NCBI RefSeq assembly: GCF_032118995.1
Contig: NC_092648.1
Coordinates: forward strand, 2,309,001-2,373,000
Origin: Asterias amurensis
Lineage: Eukaryota > Echinodermata > Asteroidea > Forcipulatida > Asteriidae
DNA length: 64,000 bases
Direction: 5' to 3'
Below, in pieces: positions 47,701 through 56,768 of the stretch (position 1 is the first letter of the stretch; each line of letters opens with the position of its first letter). The notes beneath the pieces were generated by a model. That model was not told the origin of the DNA, searched no databases, and saw only the letters and a list, made by a program, of their open reading frames with translations. The position numbers and the translations under genes were made by a program.

Positions 47701-49483
47701 TAAGGCTTTGTCGAAGGAGAAGCTGCATCCCTGGTAGAAGGAGACAGAGTCTTTCAAGATCTCCTTGAAGCCCAGAAGGTTCTTCACTGTATGGGTGACT
47801 TTTCCCTCTTCAATGATGTTGTAAGCTGGCAAGTCCGTTCTGTTGCAGCAAAAAGGCAAGTGTGGTGGGGGGGGGGGGGTAAAAACAGATTTCTTTTTCC
47901 ATAACCCTATTACTTTGAAATGAAAAGATTCTCAAAAGGCACTGGACACTATTGGTAGTTACTCACTGATAACCAATATCAATTTACTTGGTAACGAGCA
48001 ATGGAGCACTGTCGGTTGAATTAATTATTGTGGGACATGACTCCTTTTAAATTAATGTGGTGTTGAGAAAGAGACAATTTCTCACTAAGCTATTCAGTTC
48101 TGAGAAAGACTTTAGGCTCGAAGCCTTTTTGAGGCATCTGAAAGCACACCAATTTTTATCATTATTTTATTGCAACGTCAAAAATATGACCAATTTCTTT
48201 TCAAGAATCGTCCTCATTTGGGAGTGTATAATTGGTAGCACTGCTTGAGGGATTGGTCTATTACATTATCAGCAATTAGATTGTTTTTATGGTTGTTTTG
48301 TCCTCCACCAATACATAACACTTGTTTACCTGACATCCGAATCTGTTTGTGTGATTCCCGGTGCTGTAACTTGCCCGATTTCTGATTGATACAAAACCGG
48401 AAGGGGTCCTTTATTAGCGGCACAGAACTTTGCAAAATCCTCTGCTACGTTTTTTTCCAGTATGACTAGATTGGTTTGTCCATAACCTGCCAGGAAGAGC
48501 AGAAATATAAGAATAAAAATGCAACGAGTAGTGAAGTTTCAATGATGTCATTATTAAGAAGAGCACCCCCTTGTGACAGGTGCTAAAAAAAAGGTTTTAT
48601 TTTGAATTTTATAATTGGTGTATCACCCTTGTCTAGATGCTGCATCTATCTTTAACAAGTAGCTGGATAGATGTAGATGTAGATTGTGATCAATGATCTG
48701 CCACATTGTATTTGATATTTTAACTGAGTCAACACAAAAATTTTAATCCTATTTACGTACATATGTCAACTGCTAAATTTAACAACGCGAAGATTTTACT
48801 AGAGACCTTGGACAGTCCAAACAGTGTTGTCCTTTCACACTGAGTGAAAATGTACTTGACGATGTTTTTTTTCTTTTAATCATTAAATGTGGGTTTATCT
48901 CTCTTCTTTTCCTTTTTCTGGCAGAATAAATTACAGCTTTGCAATGCAACCTCCCTCAATGATTTGGTTCATCACAGGTACCAATTCAAAGCTTATTGAT
49001 CAACAATACAAGGGATCAAACAAAATTGAATCAGTAAGTCTTCTTTCAATACCTTCATTTGATTGGTTCAACAATGAAGTTATTGTACCCTGATTGGTTG
49101 CAAGTTTTACACACTTGTATCTGATTGGACGAAAGTCAGACACTAAAAAGAATACGTAAATGTCACCAGAGTGTTTGATCTCCCAAGTTTTACAACCTTG
49201 ATATAGACAAGCAAGGGACCCCCTGCTAAATTGCTCTCATGTGAAAAGGGCTTGGCCATGCAGTTATTGAATAACGACATTTTATTGCCAAATTGCAACA
49301 TTTTCTGCCTCAAGCAGCTCTATGAAACTGTGCCCAGCAGCTCTTTCTTGAACCAAGCCATATCTTGTTCCTACCTTGACACATTCCAGAAGTACTTTCC
49401 CTGAAGTAGTGTCCAGAGCGGAATGCTTTTCTGGCCACTTCTGGCAGCGCATCGCAGAGCTCTTCCCTCGTTGGAGCTGGCAT
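38653..49483 (-). CDS. DGLUCY: D-glutamate cyclase, mitochondrial (DGLUCY), complete
   Basis: The enzyme converts D-glutamate to 5-oxo-D-proline in mitochondria. Ten minus-strand exons with GT-AG borders join without frame error into 626 codons plus TAA; the human protein is of similar size. The N-terminal half is the putative hydro-lyase/DUF1445 domain: YGQTNLVIL and DFAKFC (about 37-60), RTDLPAYN (89-96), SMRPIPK (173-179), GAPIHIGDP (197-205), GDVPVFWACG (227-236), CPIAFSHYPGSMYISD (248-263). The C-terminal half is the DUF4392 domain: SHASSVAVTTGFP (338-350), DDGPPGA (361-367), YDHLLAIERVGRA, TTGIGDGGNELGMGKV (486-501) and AGVSNWGGYALA (527-538). ATG at 49483 gives MPAPTREELCDALPEVARKA, the usual family start; an upstream exon may add 19 residues. 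Family S repeats, MITEs and SINEs fill the introns. Very sure of identity. Confidence 0.95.
38868..39262. repeat. G-rich minisatellite in the last DGLUCY intron
   Basis: About 18 units of CAGTTTGGGTGTCAGGTGTG-type repeats of 20-27 bp with length variants. Because the unit length varies, some frames are open by chance. Confidence 0.92.
39531..39598 (+). mobile_element. 3' tail of a LINE/SINE
   Basis: TGCGCCTTGAACACCCAGCA, GTGGATACGTGCGCATTACA then (TTA)n, a tail typical of CR1/L2-like elements and their SINEs. A second copy is at 42545-42600. Confidence 0.6.
39854..40128 (-). CDS. DGLUCY: DGLUCY exon 9
   Basis: 275 nt, acceptor CCCTGAAG, donor GTAAGA. Encodes GIGDGGNELGMGKVKDIIHR and AGVSNWGGYALATALYL, the most conserved part of the C-terminal domain. 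Confidence 0.96.
40483..40800 (+). mobile_element. tRNA-Leu-derived SINE
   Basis: The head 40483-40568 folds as a class II tRNA: acceptor stem GTGTCAT/GTGACAC, A box GGCCGAGCGGTTAAGAG, anticodon loop TTTAAGC (UAA, Leu), B box GGTTCGAATCC. An unrelated body and an A-rich (ATAAAAA) tail follow, so it is a SINE, not a host tRNA gene. Related body sequence recurs at about 46738-46960. Confidence 0.85.
41230..41481 (-). CDS. DGLUCY: DGLUCY exon 8
   Basis: 252 nt, acceptor AACTATAG, donor GTGAGT. Encodes PVVLYPPEGSEDNMETAKTF through YDHLLAIERVGRAEDGRYYT to PLVHTTG. Confidence 0.95.
42545..42600 (+). mobile_element. 3' tail of a LINE/SINE (second copy)
   Basis: GTGCCTTGAACACCCACCAC, GTGGATGTGTGCGCATTACA then a T-rich end; sister of 39531-39598. 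Confidence 0.55.
42705..42965 (-). CDS. DGLUCY: DGLUCY exon 7
   Basis: 261 nt, acceptor ACCGACAG, donor GTAAGT. Encodes GNRNIGNLVVPGDLLKSALA, the start of the C-terminal domain, with TTGFP and DDGPPGA. Confidence 0.95.
43698..43907 (-). CDS. DGLUCY: DGLUCY exon 6
   Basis: 210 nt, acceptor GTATTTTAG, donor GTAACA. Encodes CPIAFSHYPGSMYISDAPTD and the linker joining the two domains, ending EVAMAEDL. Confidence 0.95.
44090..44765 (-). repeat. Family S tandem array in DGLUCY intron 5
   Basis: About seven units with GTAGGAGGGTTGACTGTGTA and GGCTGGCATGGTTTATCAAT. Spacing falls from about 169 to 92 bp along the array. It runs to within 10 bp of exon 5. Confidence 0.85.
44775..44897 (-). CDS. DGLUCY: DGLUCY exon 5
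   Basis: 123 nt, acceptor AATTTCAG, donor GTGAGT. Encodes ALIGISDITKPEFCDPLNFQ and EGDVPVFWACGITGTEAIL. Confidence 0.95.
45644..45794 (-). CDS. DGLUCY: DGLUCY exon 4
   Basis: 151 nt, acceptor TTTTCTAG, donor GTTAGT. Encodes TGVMCHPVAPFKAHIAVSMR then PIPKELVE to IHIGDP. Confidence 0.95.
45831..46215. mobile_element. MITE family P, full-length copy
   Basis: Ends TTTAAGGCAGTGGACACC and GTGTCCATTGTCTTTAA, flanked by TTAA, about 385 bp. Internal inverted GGTTTCAG/CTCGAAATC and CGACGACCAATCAAGAT. No coding. Confidence 0.85.
46309..46710. mobile_element. MITE (GACC-ATGTGAACT type) with nested LINE tail
   Basis: Homologous in inverse orientation to 56313-56650. A LINE-like 3' end (TTATAAAGCGCCATCTATCT, minus strand) is inserted at about 46491-46560; the 56-kb copy lacks it. 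Confidence 0.7.
47150..47483 (-). mobile_element. tRNA-derived SINE
   Basis: On the minus strand the head has TGGCTTGTGAGTAAAGCGCT and CGGTTCGATTCACGGCC (B box), followed by a ~250-bp body ending in an ATTATAATTATAAT tail. Inside DGLUCY intron 3. Confidence 0.75.
47641..47839 (-). CDS. DGLUCY: DGLUCY exon 3
   Basis: 199 nt, acceptor GCAACAG, donor GTAAGT. Encodes RTDLPAYNIIEEGKVTHTV, then GCSFSFDKALLSAGVP, the FxxGCSFSxExAL block of the hydro-lyase-like domain. Confidence 0.95.
47935..48155. mobile_element. MITE family P, truncated
   Basis: AAAGGCACTGGACACTATTG start; ends within the internal part after AGGCATCTGAAAGCACACCA. In DGLUCY intron 2. Confidence 0.65.
48330..48486 (-). CDS. DGLUCY: DGLUCY exon 2
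   Basis: 157 nt, acceptor CTGGCAG, donor GTAAAC. Encodes YGQTNLVILEKNVAEDFAKF and the KGPLPVLYQ segment, up to the split Arg of RTDLP. Confidence 0.95.
49375..49483 (-). CDS. DGLUCY: DGLUCY exon 1 (internal ATG version)
   Basis: Encodes MPAPTREELCDALPEVARKA to TSGMCQ. The donor after CAAG is GTAGGAAC at 49374. The open frame continues upstream as SVAI to a possible acceptor GGCAG at 49496. Confidence 0.9.
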
Positions 49484-49538
49484 GATGGCCACACTCTGCC
49501 TTTAACTGTTTTGCGATACAGATAAGGTACATTATTAA

Positions 49539-49707
49539 CATTCATAAATACCTCAGACAGTTTCCTATTGGTGGAGAGTGCGTCACATGGGTGTGTATAA
49601 ACCTTTGTTTATGACCGGTAAAAAGTGTTATAATTATAATTTTGCATTTATTTTACTTTTTGACCAAAAAGTGATGATGTTTTTGACCGAAAAGGTATTT
49701 ATGAATG
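49539..49707. mobile_element. CATTCATAAATACCT MITE, short form
   Basis: TIRs CATTCATAAATACCTCAGAC and AAAAGGTATTTATGAATG; sister of 22517-22897 with a 200-bp internal deletion. It lies 44 bp upstream of the candidate acceptor of DGLUCY exon 1. Confidence 0.8.
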
Positions 49708-49819
49708 GGAATCAAAGTGTGTTGAATCGGTTTTCAACTAGTGGTTTAAACCCGCCGAGGCCAGGCCTCGTTGGGATTAAACCACTAGTTGAAAACCGAC
49801 TCACCACACATTGATTCCC
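49708..49819. mobile_element. Compact palindrome abutting the MITE
   Basis: Perfect or near-perfect arms around GCCGAGGCC-AGGCCTCG, ends GGGAATCAAAGTGTGTTGAA and CACACATTGATTCCC; sister of 22898-23060. Confidence 0.8.
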
Positions 49820-50024
49820 TTATTTAATGATTGATTTTTAGTATGACATTCTAGGGCAATCAGGGGGGGGGGGGGATGCAGAATAGACATTACCCCCCCC
49901 CCTTGAGAAAAACATATAACAAAGGTTTACCTTTAGAGTCACACTTGGCATTAAGCCATTTTACAATTTGTTGAGCTATACACCCCTCCCCATGTCAAAA
50001 CTATTAATTATACTGCAATTACTG

Positions 50025-50182
50025 AATAGACCTTAATGCATTGACGTCATCCAGCCGCCATCTTTGAGGTCAAACGGTGACGAAACAATGGAAACGCACA
50101 TAGATTGGCCAATGAACAACCTCCTTTTGACCTCAATGCGGGGACGCCGTACTGAAATGACGTCATGTGCATAAGGTCTATT
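50025..50182. mobile_element. MITE with AATAGACCTTAATGCA ends
   Basis: TIRs AATAGACCTTAATGCATTGA and ATGTGCATAAGGTCTATT; TGACGTCA in both subterminal regions; GGTCAAA/TTTGACC internal. Confidence 0.75.
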
Positions 50183-50184
50183 GC

Positions 50185-53100
50185 TATCATTCTTTGAACG
50201 TTTTGTATTTTATTCCAGTGCCTTTATATTCCAGGTAGATGATAACCTTACAAAAACACCAACAATATTGAGAATCCTTATCCCCCCCCCCTGCTCCACC
50301 CCGGCTCAAAACCCTTGAACCCCCCTGCTTTGTTGTGGAGGTGTTTATTTCCTTATTTTACAGAAAATATCACCCCCCCCCCCCCCCCCCCCCCCCCCGA
50401 AAAGAAACCCACAACTAAACAACAATCAGCAACTCCTAAACAAAAAGACTGACATTTCACATGACAGCTTGAGAAAAATGTAAATGCATTTGCATGTTCT
50501 ACCTCCATGACTACAGTACAATCATAATGAATTGTAATTGTTTGATGGACTAAAAACTGTTCAATGGGTTTTTTTTCATATTAGAGTGGATGGGGAGGGG
50601 TGGGGGTGCTAAAATAATATTTATTTTTCATTTCCAAAGATGAAAAAAATTGCATAAAAGTACAAGGATCAGTTTTTACTATTATTGAATCTATCCGAAT
50701 CTGAAAAAAATATAGGTCTGATAACATTAATCTTTGACTAGCTTGATAATTTGTCATGTATGTAAACAATGATTACACATCAACTTACAAACAGAACACT
50801 TAAAAAATGGTCACACCATATCAGTACTATTAATACACACGTACACACTTTAAGTACAGTAAATGACAGTAGCCTGAGAAGCCCTAGTCAACTAGACCTT
50901 GAAGAAGCAGACAATGTACCAAACAAGCAAATACATTTGGTGCAGGTATGTCCACCCCCCCCCCCCCCCCTCCCCCCATTGTGTCTTCATTGTGTATTGT
51001 CTGATTGTGGATTTTTTAGGGGGTGTACTGGAATGCTGTGTTAATGATAATAATGGGAACATTGGGTGTGGGGAAACTACCCTCGTCGAAGGCCTCAGTC
51101 CTATGCAACAGGGTCTGTCAAGTGTAGTTTGTACCGTTTACTGGACATATAAAATAAATATGCCCCCTTTTTTAGTGGTTTTTAGTTATCCTAGGATTCC
51201 TGTCACACTGTACGACACTGAGCATGGTCTACCATGGTTCTACTGCTGTATCACTGACCACCCATTCCAAACAACACACAACATATCCCTGCAACATGAG
51301 TGTGGTGATTGTTGCAGATACTTGACGGACGTACGCACAGTACTTCTAGAAACCGAGGAGCCTTTCTAGAAGTAAACGTACAGATACAGAACAGAAGTTT
51401 GCTTAGCCCACCTTGTTGAGCTGTAAATGGCTCCGGTTTTAACATCGGTTTCATCACTGTCGCCATTACAGTGATGAGACCGATGTTAAAAATGGCCGTG
51501 CACGAATGTGTGTGGGGCTCCACGGCCTTGCATAGCACGCATGACGGGCCCACACGGGCCACGGCCCAGCATTTCAGCAGACTCATATAAAGAGCTGCTG
51601 CTTACACGCCACACACTACCCGTTCCACTGTCTTTTCAAGTTACACACTGACTGCAGTACTTAGCCCATTGCTTTGAAACACTTTCATTCAACTTACCTC
51701 GTCTCTTCTTTTATTGTTCAAACTTGACACAACAGCTGAAAACTTTGCCTCAAAACACACAGTAATCCGTGACTGATGTTGTTGTGCTAGCTATCTATTA
51801 AAGCTGTACTACATTCAATGCCAACCCGCACGCACTTAGCCTTGATTACAAGGCTGTTTCTTTGCGACCTTTGCCCGATTAGTTAGCAGTAACGCTTACG
51901 CATGGGGCTCCTCACGGCACTGCAGTGTGCGTCGACCGTACTCGGTAAAGGACTTGCAACGTGACGGCCTGTATAAAGGCTAGCCCGCCCCACGAAGCCT
52001 GTAAGCACAAAAACTTTCTATAAAGCACAGAAAAGTATTGCTTAGCAGAAATAGGTTACCAGTTAAAATTACATTAAGCTTACATTTTTGCTACAGAGAA
52101 AATGGCTGAACTTTGTGTGTGACATGTGAAATTGGCCATGGGCCCAATTTCGTAAATTAATAGTTGCTTAGGCATAAAATACTGATAAGCACACCAAAAT
52201 TATGCTTACCAGAAAAACAACAGAACAATACAAAAGTTAGCTAAAAAATAGGTCAAAGATCTAGTAAAGTTCAAGTTTCATGACGCCAGACGATAGTTGA
52301 TTATTTATTTATTTATGTATTATATTTTGTGAGAGATCCAAGACTCCTCGAAATAGTTCATCCGAAATTAATTGAAGAATGAAAAGTTTTTTTAAACGAC
52401 CGTGTTGATCCCAAAGAGGGCGCAATACTGAGGTAGGTAAGTGCAAAGGGAGCAAGCACAAAGAATAGAACATGGGCTGTCCATTGATCTCCATATTATT
52501 CCTTGCAAAAACAAAAAGGGTCGATTTTTGCCAAGAATCGATTCCATGTTTTGTTATCTTTCTGCTACTTTTGCCTATCGATTAGCGTTATGTTTTCAAA
52601 AATTAGTGTTCTTGAAAATATCGACTTTAGTAACCGGCTTGTGTTTCGGTTACTTCTATTATTCGGAAATCGGTATCATTGGGTCTGTTCTCGCGCGATC
52701 TGACTATTTACAACGAGGCGAGCGTCGATGCGAAGTGATAAATCTGAGGCCGAGGTAAAATATGTCCATTATTTCTTCATTAACCGCCACTTTTCCTTCA
52801 TTTAAATGAATCTAACATATCTTCAGGTATTTCTTATTTGAATAATTTAATTGATACTTGTTGCATAGGTTGTCAGACTTCCAACAAAATGAGTTTATTT
52901 TTAGGTCAGCGCGGATTCACTTTTTAAAATGGCGATTTTACCCGCGCCGTATAGCCTACGTTGCTCATGTTGTAACACTGCAGACATGCGGTTACAATTT
53001 TCGACCCACACTTGTATTTTTTCTCTAGAAATTTCAATTGAATCTTTAAAGCCAAGAACAGACACGTAACAACAATCAATATCGTGATGTTGTCAGAATT

Positions 53101-53370
53101 TCAAAAAATGGATAATCTTAATTCCGCACGTCGCCACCAATTTATCCGCCGTTAATTAACTCCAAAACCGCTGAATCCTTAGCCACACGTCCAGACCATT
53201 TCCTCATGCAGCTAAGAAATAACCAAAAATAAGAAAATTCTGGCGCCTCCTCTATGAGCCATCCGGCAGTATAAACCGGCTGAATGTGTTCACCTAACTC
53301 TTTCTTGCTTTGTGTTTATTGAAAAGTGAAATAGATTAAATTTTAAAAAGAAATTTTTAACGTTAACTTT
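50185..53370. other. DGLUCY upstream region or long first intron
   Basis: C-runs at about 50281, 50371-50398 and 50957-50976, a strong hairpin at 51435-51490, fragments of the GGGCCCAATTT MITE (51988-52220). No coding exon recognised. Confidence 0.45.
51435..51490. other. Long near-perfect hairpin
   Basis: TTTTAACATCGGTTTCATCA-CTGT and its complement pair over about 24 bp with one T/G wobble around a 7-nt CGCCATT loop. Confidence 0.8.
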
Positions 53371-53375
53371 GCTAC

Positions 53376-53420
53376 CTTTCTCCGACTCTGATTTCCTCGA
53401 TTCGTACTCGGCGCAGCCAT
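53376..53420 (-). CDS. DGLUCY: Candidate upstream coding exon of DGLUCY
   Basis: ATG at 53420 in CCAACATGGCTGC opens 15 codons, MAAPSTNRGNQSRRK, ending at donor GTAGCA (53375). Joined to an acceptor GGCAG at 49496 the frame continues SVAI-MPAPTREEL. The 19 added residues have no acids and four basic side chains, as expected of a mitochondrial presequence. The 3.9-kb intron and the acceptor choice are unproven; the exon might belong to another transcript. Confidence 0.35.
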
Positions 53421-53449
53421 GTTGGAATATGCCAATCAGCATGACGTCA
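53418..53449. promoter_or_regulatory. CRE/CCAAT promoter with TISU-like start, possibly bidirectional
   Basis: TGACGTCA (53442-53449), CCAAT (53432-53436) and, on the minus strand, CCAACATGGCTGC, one base off the TISU consensus used by short-5'UTR and many mitochondrial genes. On the plus strand the second exon-repeat array begins 0.6 kb away. Confidence 0.4.
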
Positions 53450-54076
53450 TTGTTTGGTATTTTGTTGAGTATTCAGAAGCTAGTATGGCCTACAAAATAA
53501 ATAAAAAATCTCATTCAATTACTGTAATTAAAATATCTAAATCAAATTTAGAGGCTGGGGTGTTGTATGTGACAGTCTTATATTTAGCACTCTTTTCAGT
53601 CCACATGTTTATTATTTCTGTGCAACCTATCCCCTTTTTGATGGAAAGGCATGTAGGCTATTGAGAAAGCGATGTCTCGAGCACTCATAAACTTGCACTG
53701 ACACACACTGGGATTCTTCCCCTTACGCGCTATAGCAATCGTGCATTATTACGAAATCGTCATTTTGCAGGCGCACTGTGCAAAGTTGAGAAGTGACTTA
53801 GTAAAGTTGAATACTGGCGGTGAATGTGAGACTCGGCGAGTACAAACTATTTGTAATGAATCAAACTCACAATTTTATGGCATAACACTTAATTGAAAGT
53901 GAAATTCAACAACACTGCTTGGCTACAGCGGTCAAAGACTGTGTAACAACTTTCCCCGTCCAAGCTTTGTGTTAAAGCTCAAAGGGAATCTGGGATTTGA
54001 GGCATTGCATGGTGAGGTATCAACATATTTTGATTAAAGGGAATTATTATTACTTTTTATTTTTTGCATGTTACAG

Positions 54077-54168
54077 GAACCAAGTAGATGTCTGAGACCT
54101 GCAGATGATGAGCTTCCTAACAATGTAGAATGAGTCTGGTAAATGAACTGCTCTCTCCTTGATAAAAG
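54077..54168 (+). repeat. Exon-like unit A1
   Basis: 92 nt; acceptor CATGTTACAG, donor AAAAGGTAAGGG. GAACCAAGTAGATGTCTGAG start; the CATCTCCACCGAGATC part seen in A3 is absent. Confidence 0.6.
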
Positions 54169-54894
54169 GTAAGGGAAACTCCCGAGTCCTGAACATTAGA
54201 ACAGCTGTTAGTTCATAAATCTATCATAGTTTCCTTCATTCATTGGCAAACTTGCCACCTTTCTTTTATTAATTGTACCTTCTACTGGCAACCAAACTGT
54301 AATATTGATTGAACTTTATGTTGGGGGGGGGGATGGGAATTAACACTTTTACGGGGAAAATCAAACATCAAATTTTCCTTCAAACTTTAACACCAAGAGT
54401 GATAACTAGTAAACACAAATGGTAGTGTGGGGGTTGTCTTGCTTAGCCAAATTTGCATTAAAAAAAAAACATGAAACCAAATTTGCTATCATTTTGACCT
54501 TTTGTTTGTGTGGCAGCTGGTCAACTTTTTGCAGCTTTTTGCAGCGGCTTTGAGCATTATTTTTGGTACAAGCTGATTCCGGTCGCTGTGGTCTCTCAAG
54601 TATTCAAACACCTTAAAACCAGTGCCATTATTCTTGTACACGGAGATTCACCCGAAAAAGAGTGGAATTATCACCTACTCGATTCCTCTTCAACAAAATA
54701 ACCCCCAGTGGACATGCAAGAGAAAAAAACAAACCACAGAAACATGGGCCATCTTTTTTATTATGCTTTAATTGTTGAAAGATGTTGAGATCACTTGAAT
54801 GGGGCACTATGGTCAAAGCATTATTAAACGGTTGCTGCAGATGAAGAAAAACCACAACACACCTCTTTTACAAAATTTTGTTTATTTTTGTTAG

Positions 54895-55000
54895 CTACAG
54901 ACAGATGCCAATGTCGGATGAAGTCTACCCCTCCAAAAGTAGATACATGATGTCCATGTTGCCCAGTGTCAAAGTACAACAATGTCTTCCCAAACAAAAG
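54895..55000 (+). repeat. Exon-like unit B1
   Basis: 106 nt; acceptor TTTGTTAG, donor AAAGGTAAGAAC. GATGAAGTCTACCCCTCCAA then AAGTAGAT recalls the A core, so B probably derives from A. Confidence 0.6.
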
Positions 55001-55380
55001 GTAAGAACCAGTTTCAACATGGAGGTTCAATAGTGTTGCTTATTTGGACTATTTAAAATCTTGGCCAACATAGGCCACTGAAAAAAGGGTTTTATAAACA
55101 TACATTCTAAAGAATCAACGATGTCTTCATTAACAGTTAAATTGAATAATATGAACAACCATCATTTTGAGATTCATCAAGAGAAGTGTGAAGTTCTCCT
55201 ATCTGTAGTATTTGTTGAAATTTGATTTGAAAAAACCCCACAACCAAACCCCTCCCGTCATTTGTTTAACTAAAAGCTAAAAGGGCATCTGGGATTTGAG
55301 GCATTGCATGGTGAGATATCAACATATTTTGATTTATTAAAGGAAATAATTGTTATTATTTGTTTGGGTGCATGTTACAG

Positions 55381-55472
55381 GAACCAAGTAGATGTCTGAG
55401 ACCTGCAGTTGATGAGCTTCCTAACAATGTACAATTAGTTTGGTAAATGAACTGCTCTCTCCTTGATAAAAG
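55381..55472 (+). repeat. Exon-like unit A2
   Basis: 92 nt, nearly identical to A1, with the same splice context. Confidence 0.6.
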
Positions 55473-56177
55473 GTAAGGGGAACTCCTGAGTCCTGAACAT
55501 TAAAACAGCTGTTAGTTCATAAGTCTATCATAGTTTCCTTGGCAAACTTGCCACTTTTCCTCTATTGTACCTCCTACTGGCCACCAAACTGTAAATTTGA
55601 GTGCACTATTTTAGGTGACGCAGTGACACTGTTTTGAGGAGAATCGAATACCTAACTTCCCTTGCATCAAAATGTTAACAGCAGGAGTAGTAAAAATTGA
55701 ACACAAATGGTAGTGGGGAGATTGTTTTCCTTAGCAAAGTTTGCTATAAAATAAACCAAGTTTGAAACCAAAATGTTTATATTACTTCAACCTTTTGGTT
55801 GTGTGGAAGTTGATCAACTTTTTGCGGCCGCTTTTGGCATTGTGGTACAAGCTGATTCCAGCCGCTATGGTCTCTAAAGAATTCAAATGCTTTAAAACCT
55901 GTGCCAATCTAGAGTACACAGAGATTCACACGAAAACAAGTGGAATTGTCAACTACTCGATTTATCAACCATCAAAATAACCCCCAGTGGACATACGACC
56001 GGAAAAAACCCTCAGAAACATGGGCCATCTTTGTATTATGCTTGAATTGGTGAAATTGAACGTGTTGAGATGACTTGAATAGTGCCCTCATATGAGCAAA
56101 GCATTATCAAAGTGTTGCTGCAGATGAAGAAATACAACAACACACCTCTTATACAAAATATTGTTTTTGTTTGTTAG

Positions 56178-56283
56178 CTACAGACAGATGCCGTTGCCAG
56201 ATGAAGTCTACCTCTTGAAAAGTAGATGCATGATGTCCATGTTGCCCAGTGTCAAAGTACAACGATGGCTTCCCAAACAAAAG
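56178..56283 (+). repeat. Exon-like unit B2
   Basis: 106 nt, nearly identical to B1. Its downstream intron received the MITE at 56313 and the 2.5-kb element at 56769. Confidence 0.6.
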
Positions 56284-56312
56284 GTAAGAACCAGTTTCAA
56301 AATGGAGGTTCA

Positions 56313-56650
56313 ATAGACAATGTGACCTGTGACATCACATGTTTACAAAAGAGCCACCAAGCCTGAACTTCCTGCAGGCATGCTTTGTACACAGCCTCAT
56401 GGAAGAAAACATAAAAATCTTATATTTTATGGAGGTTGCACTGTCCAATTTTTATCAACTTTTGATATGATGAAAGGGGGCACATCTCAAAACTTGTCCA
56501 GCTTTAACTTTCAAAACTCTTGGATTTATCTGGAAATTATGACACAAAATGTCAACTTTCTCATATGACCAGAGTGCAGTATCTTGCCTGCCAGACTAGC
56601 ATAAGAATGTACAAGGTCACACTTATTGTAAACAAAGTTCACATGGTCTA
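56313..56650. mobile_element. MITE inserted next to B2
   Basis: Ends ATAGACAATGTGACCTGTGA and TTCACATGGTCTAT. The homologous spot after B1 reads GGTTCAATAGTGTTGC without interruption, so insertion is certain and post-dates the block duplication. Sister copy at 46309-46710. Confidence 0.9.
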
Positions 56651-56768
56651 TAGTGTTGCTTATTTGTGAACTATTTAAAATCCTGGCCCAACATAGGCCA
56701 CTGAAAAAGGGGTTTTAATACATGCTAAAGAATCAAGGATATCTTCACCAACAGTTAAATTGAACACT

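Noticed and set aside
52441-52758. 105-codon open frame near 52.6 kb
   Set aside because: No recognisable domain, low-complexity composition and no homologous copy; possibly a transcribed leader only.
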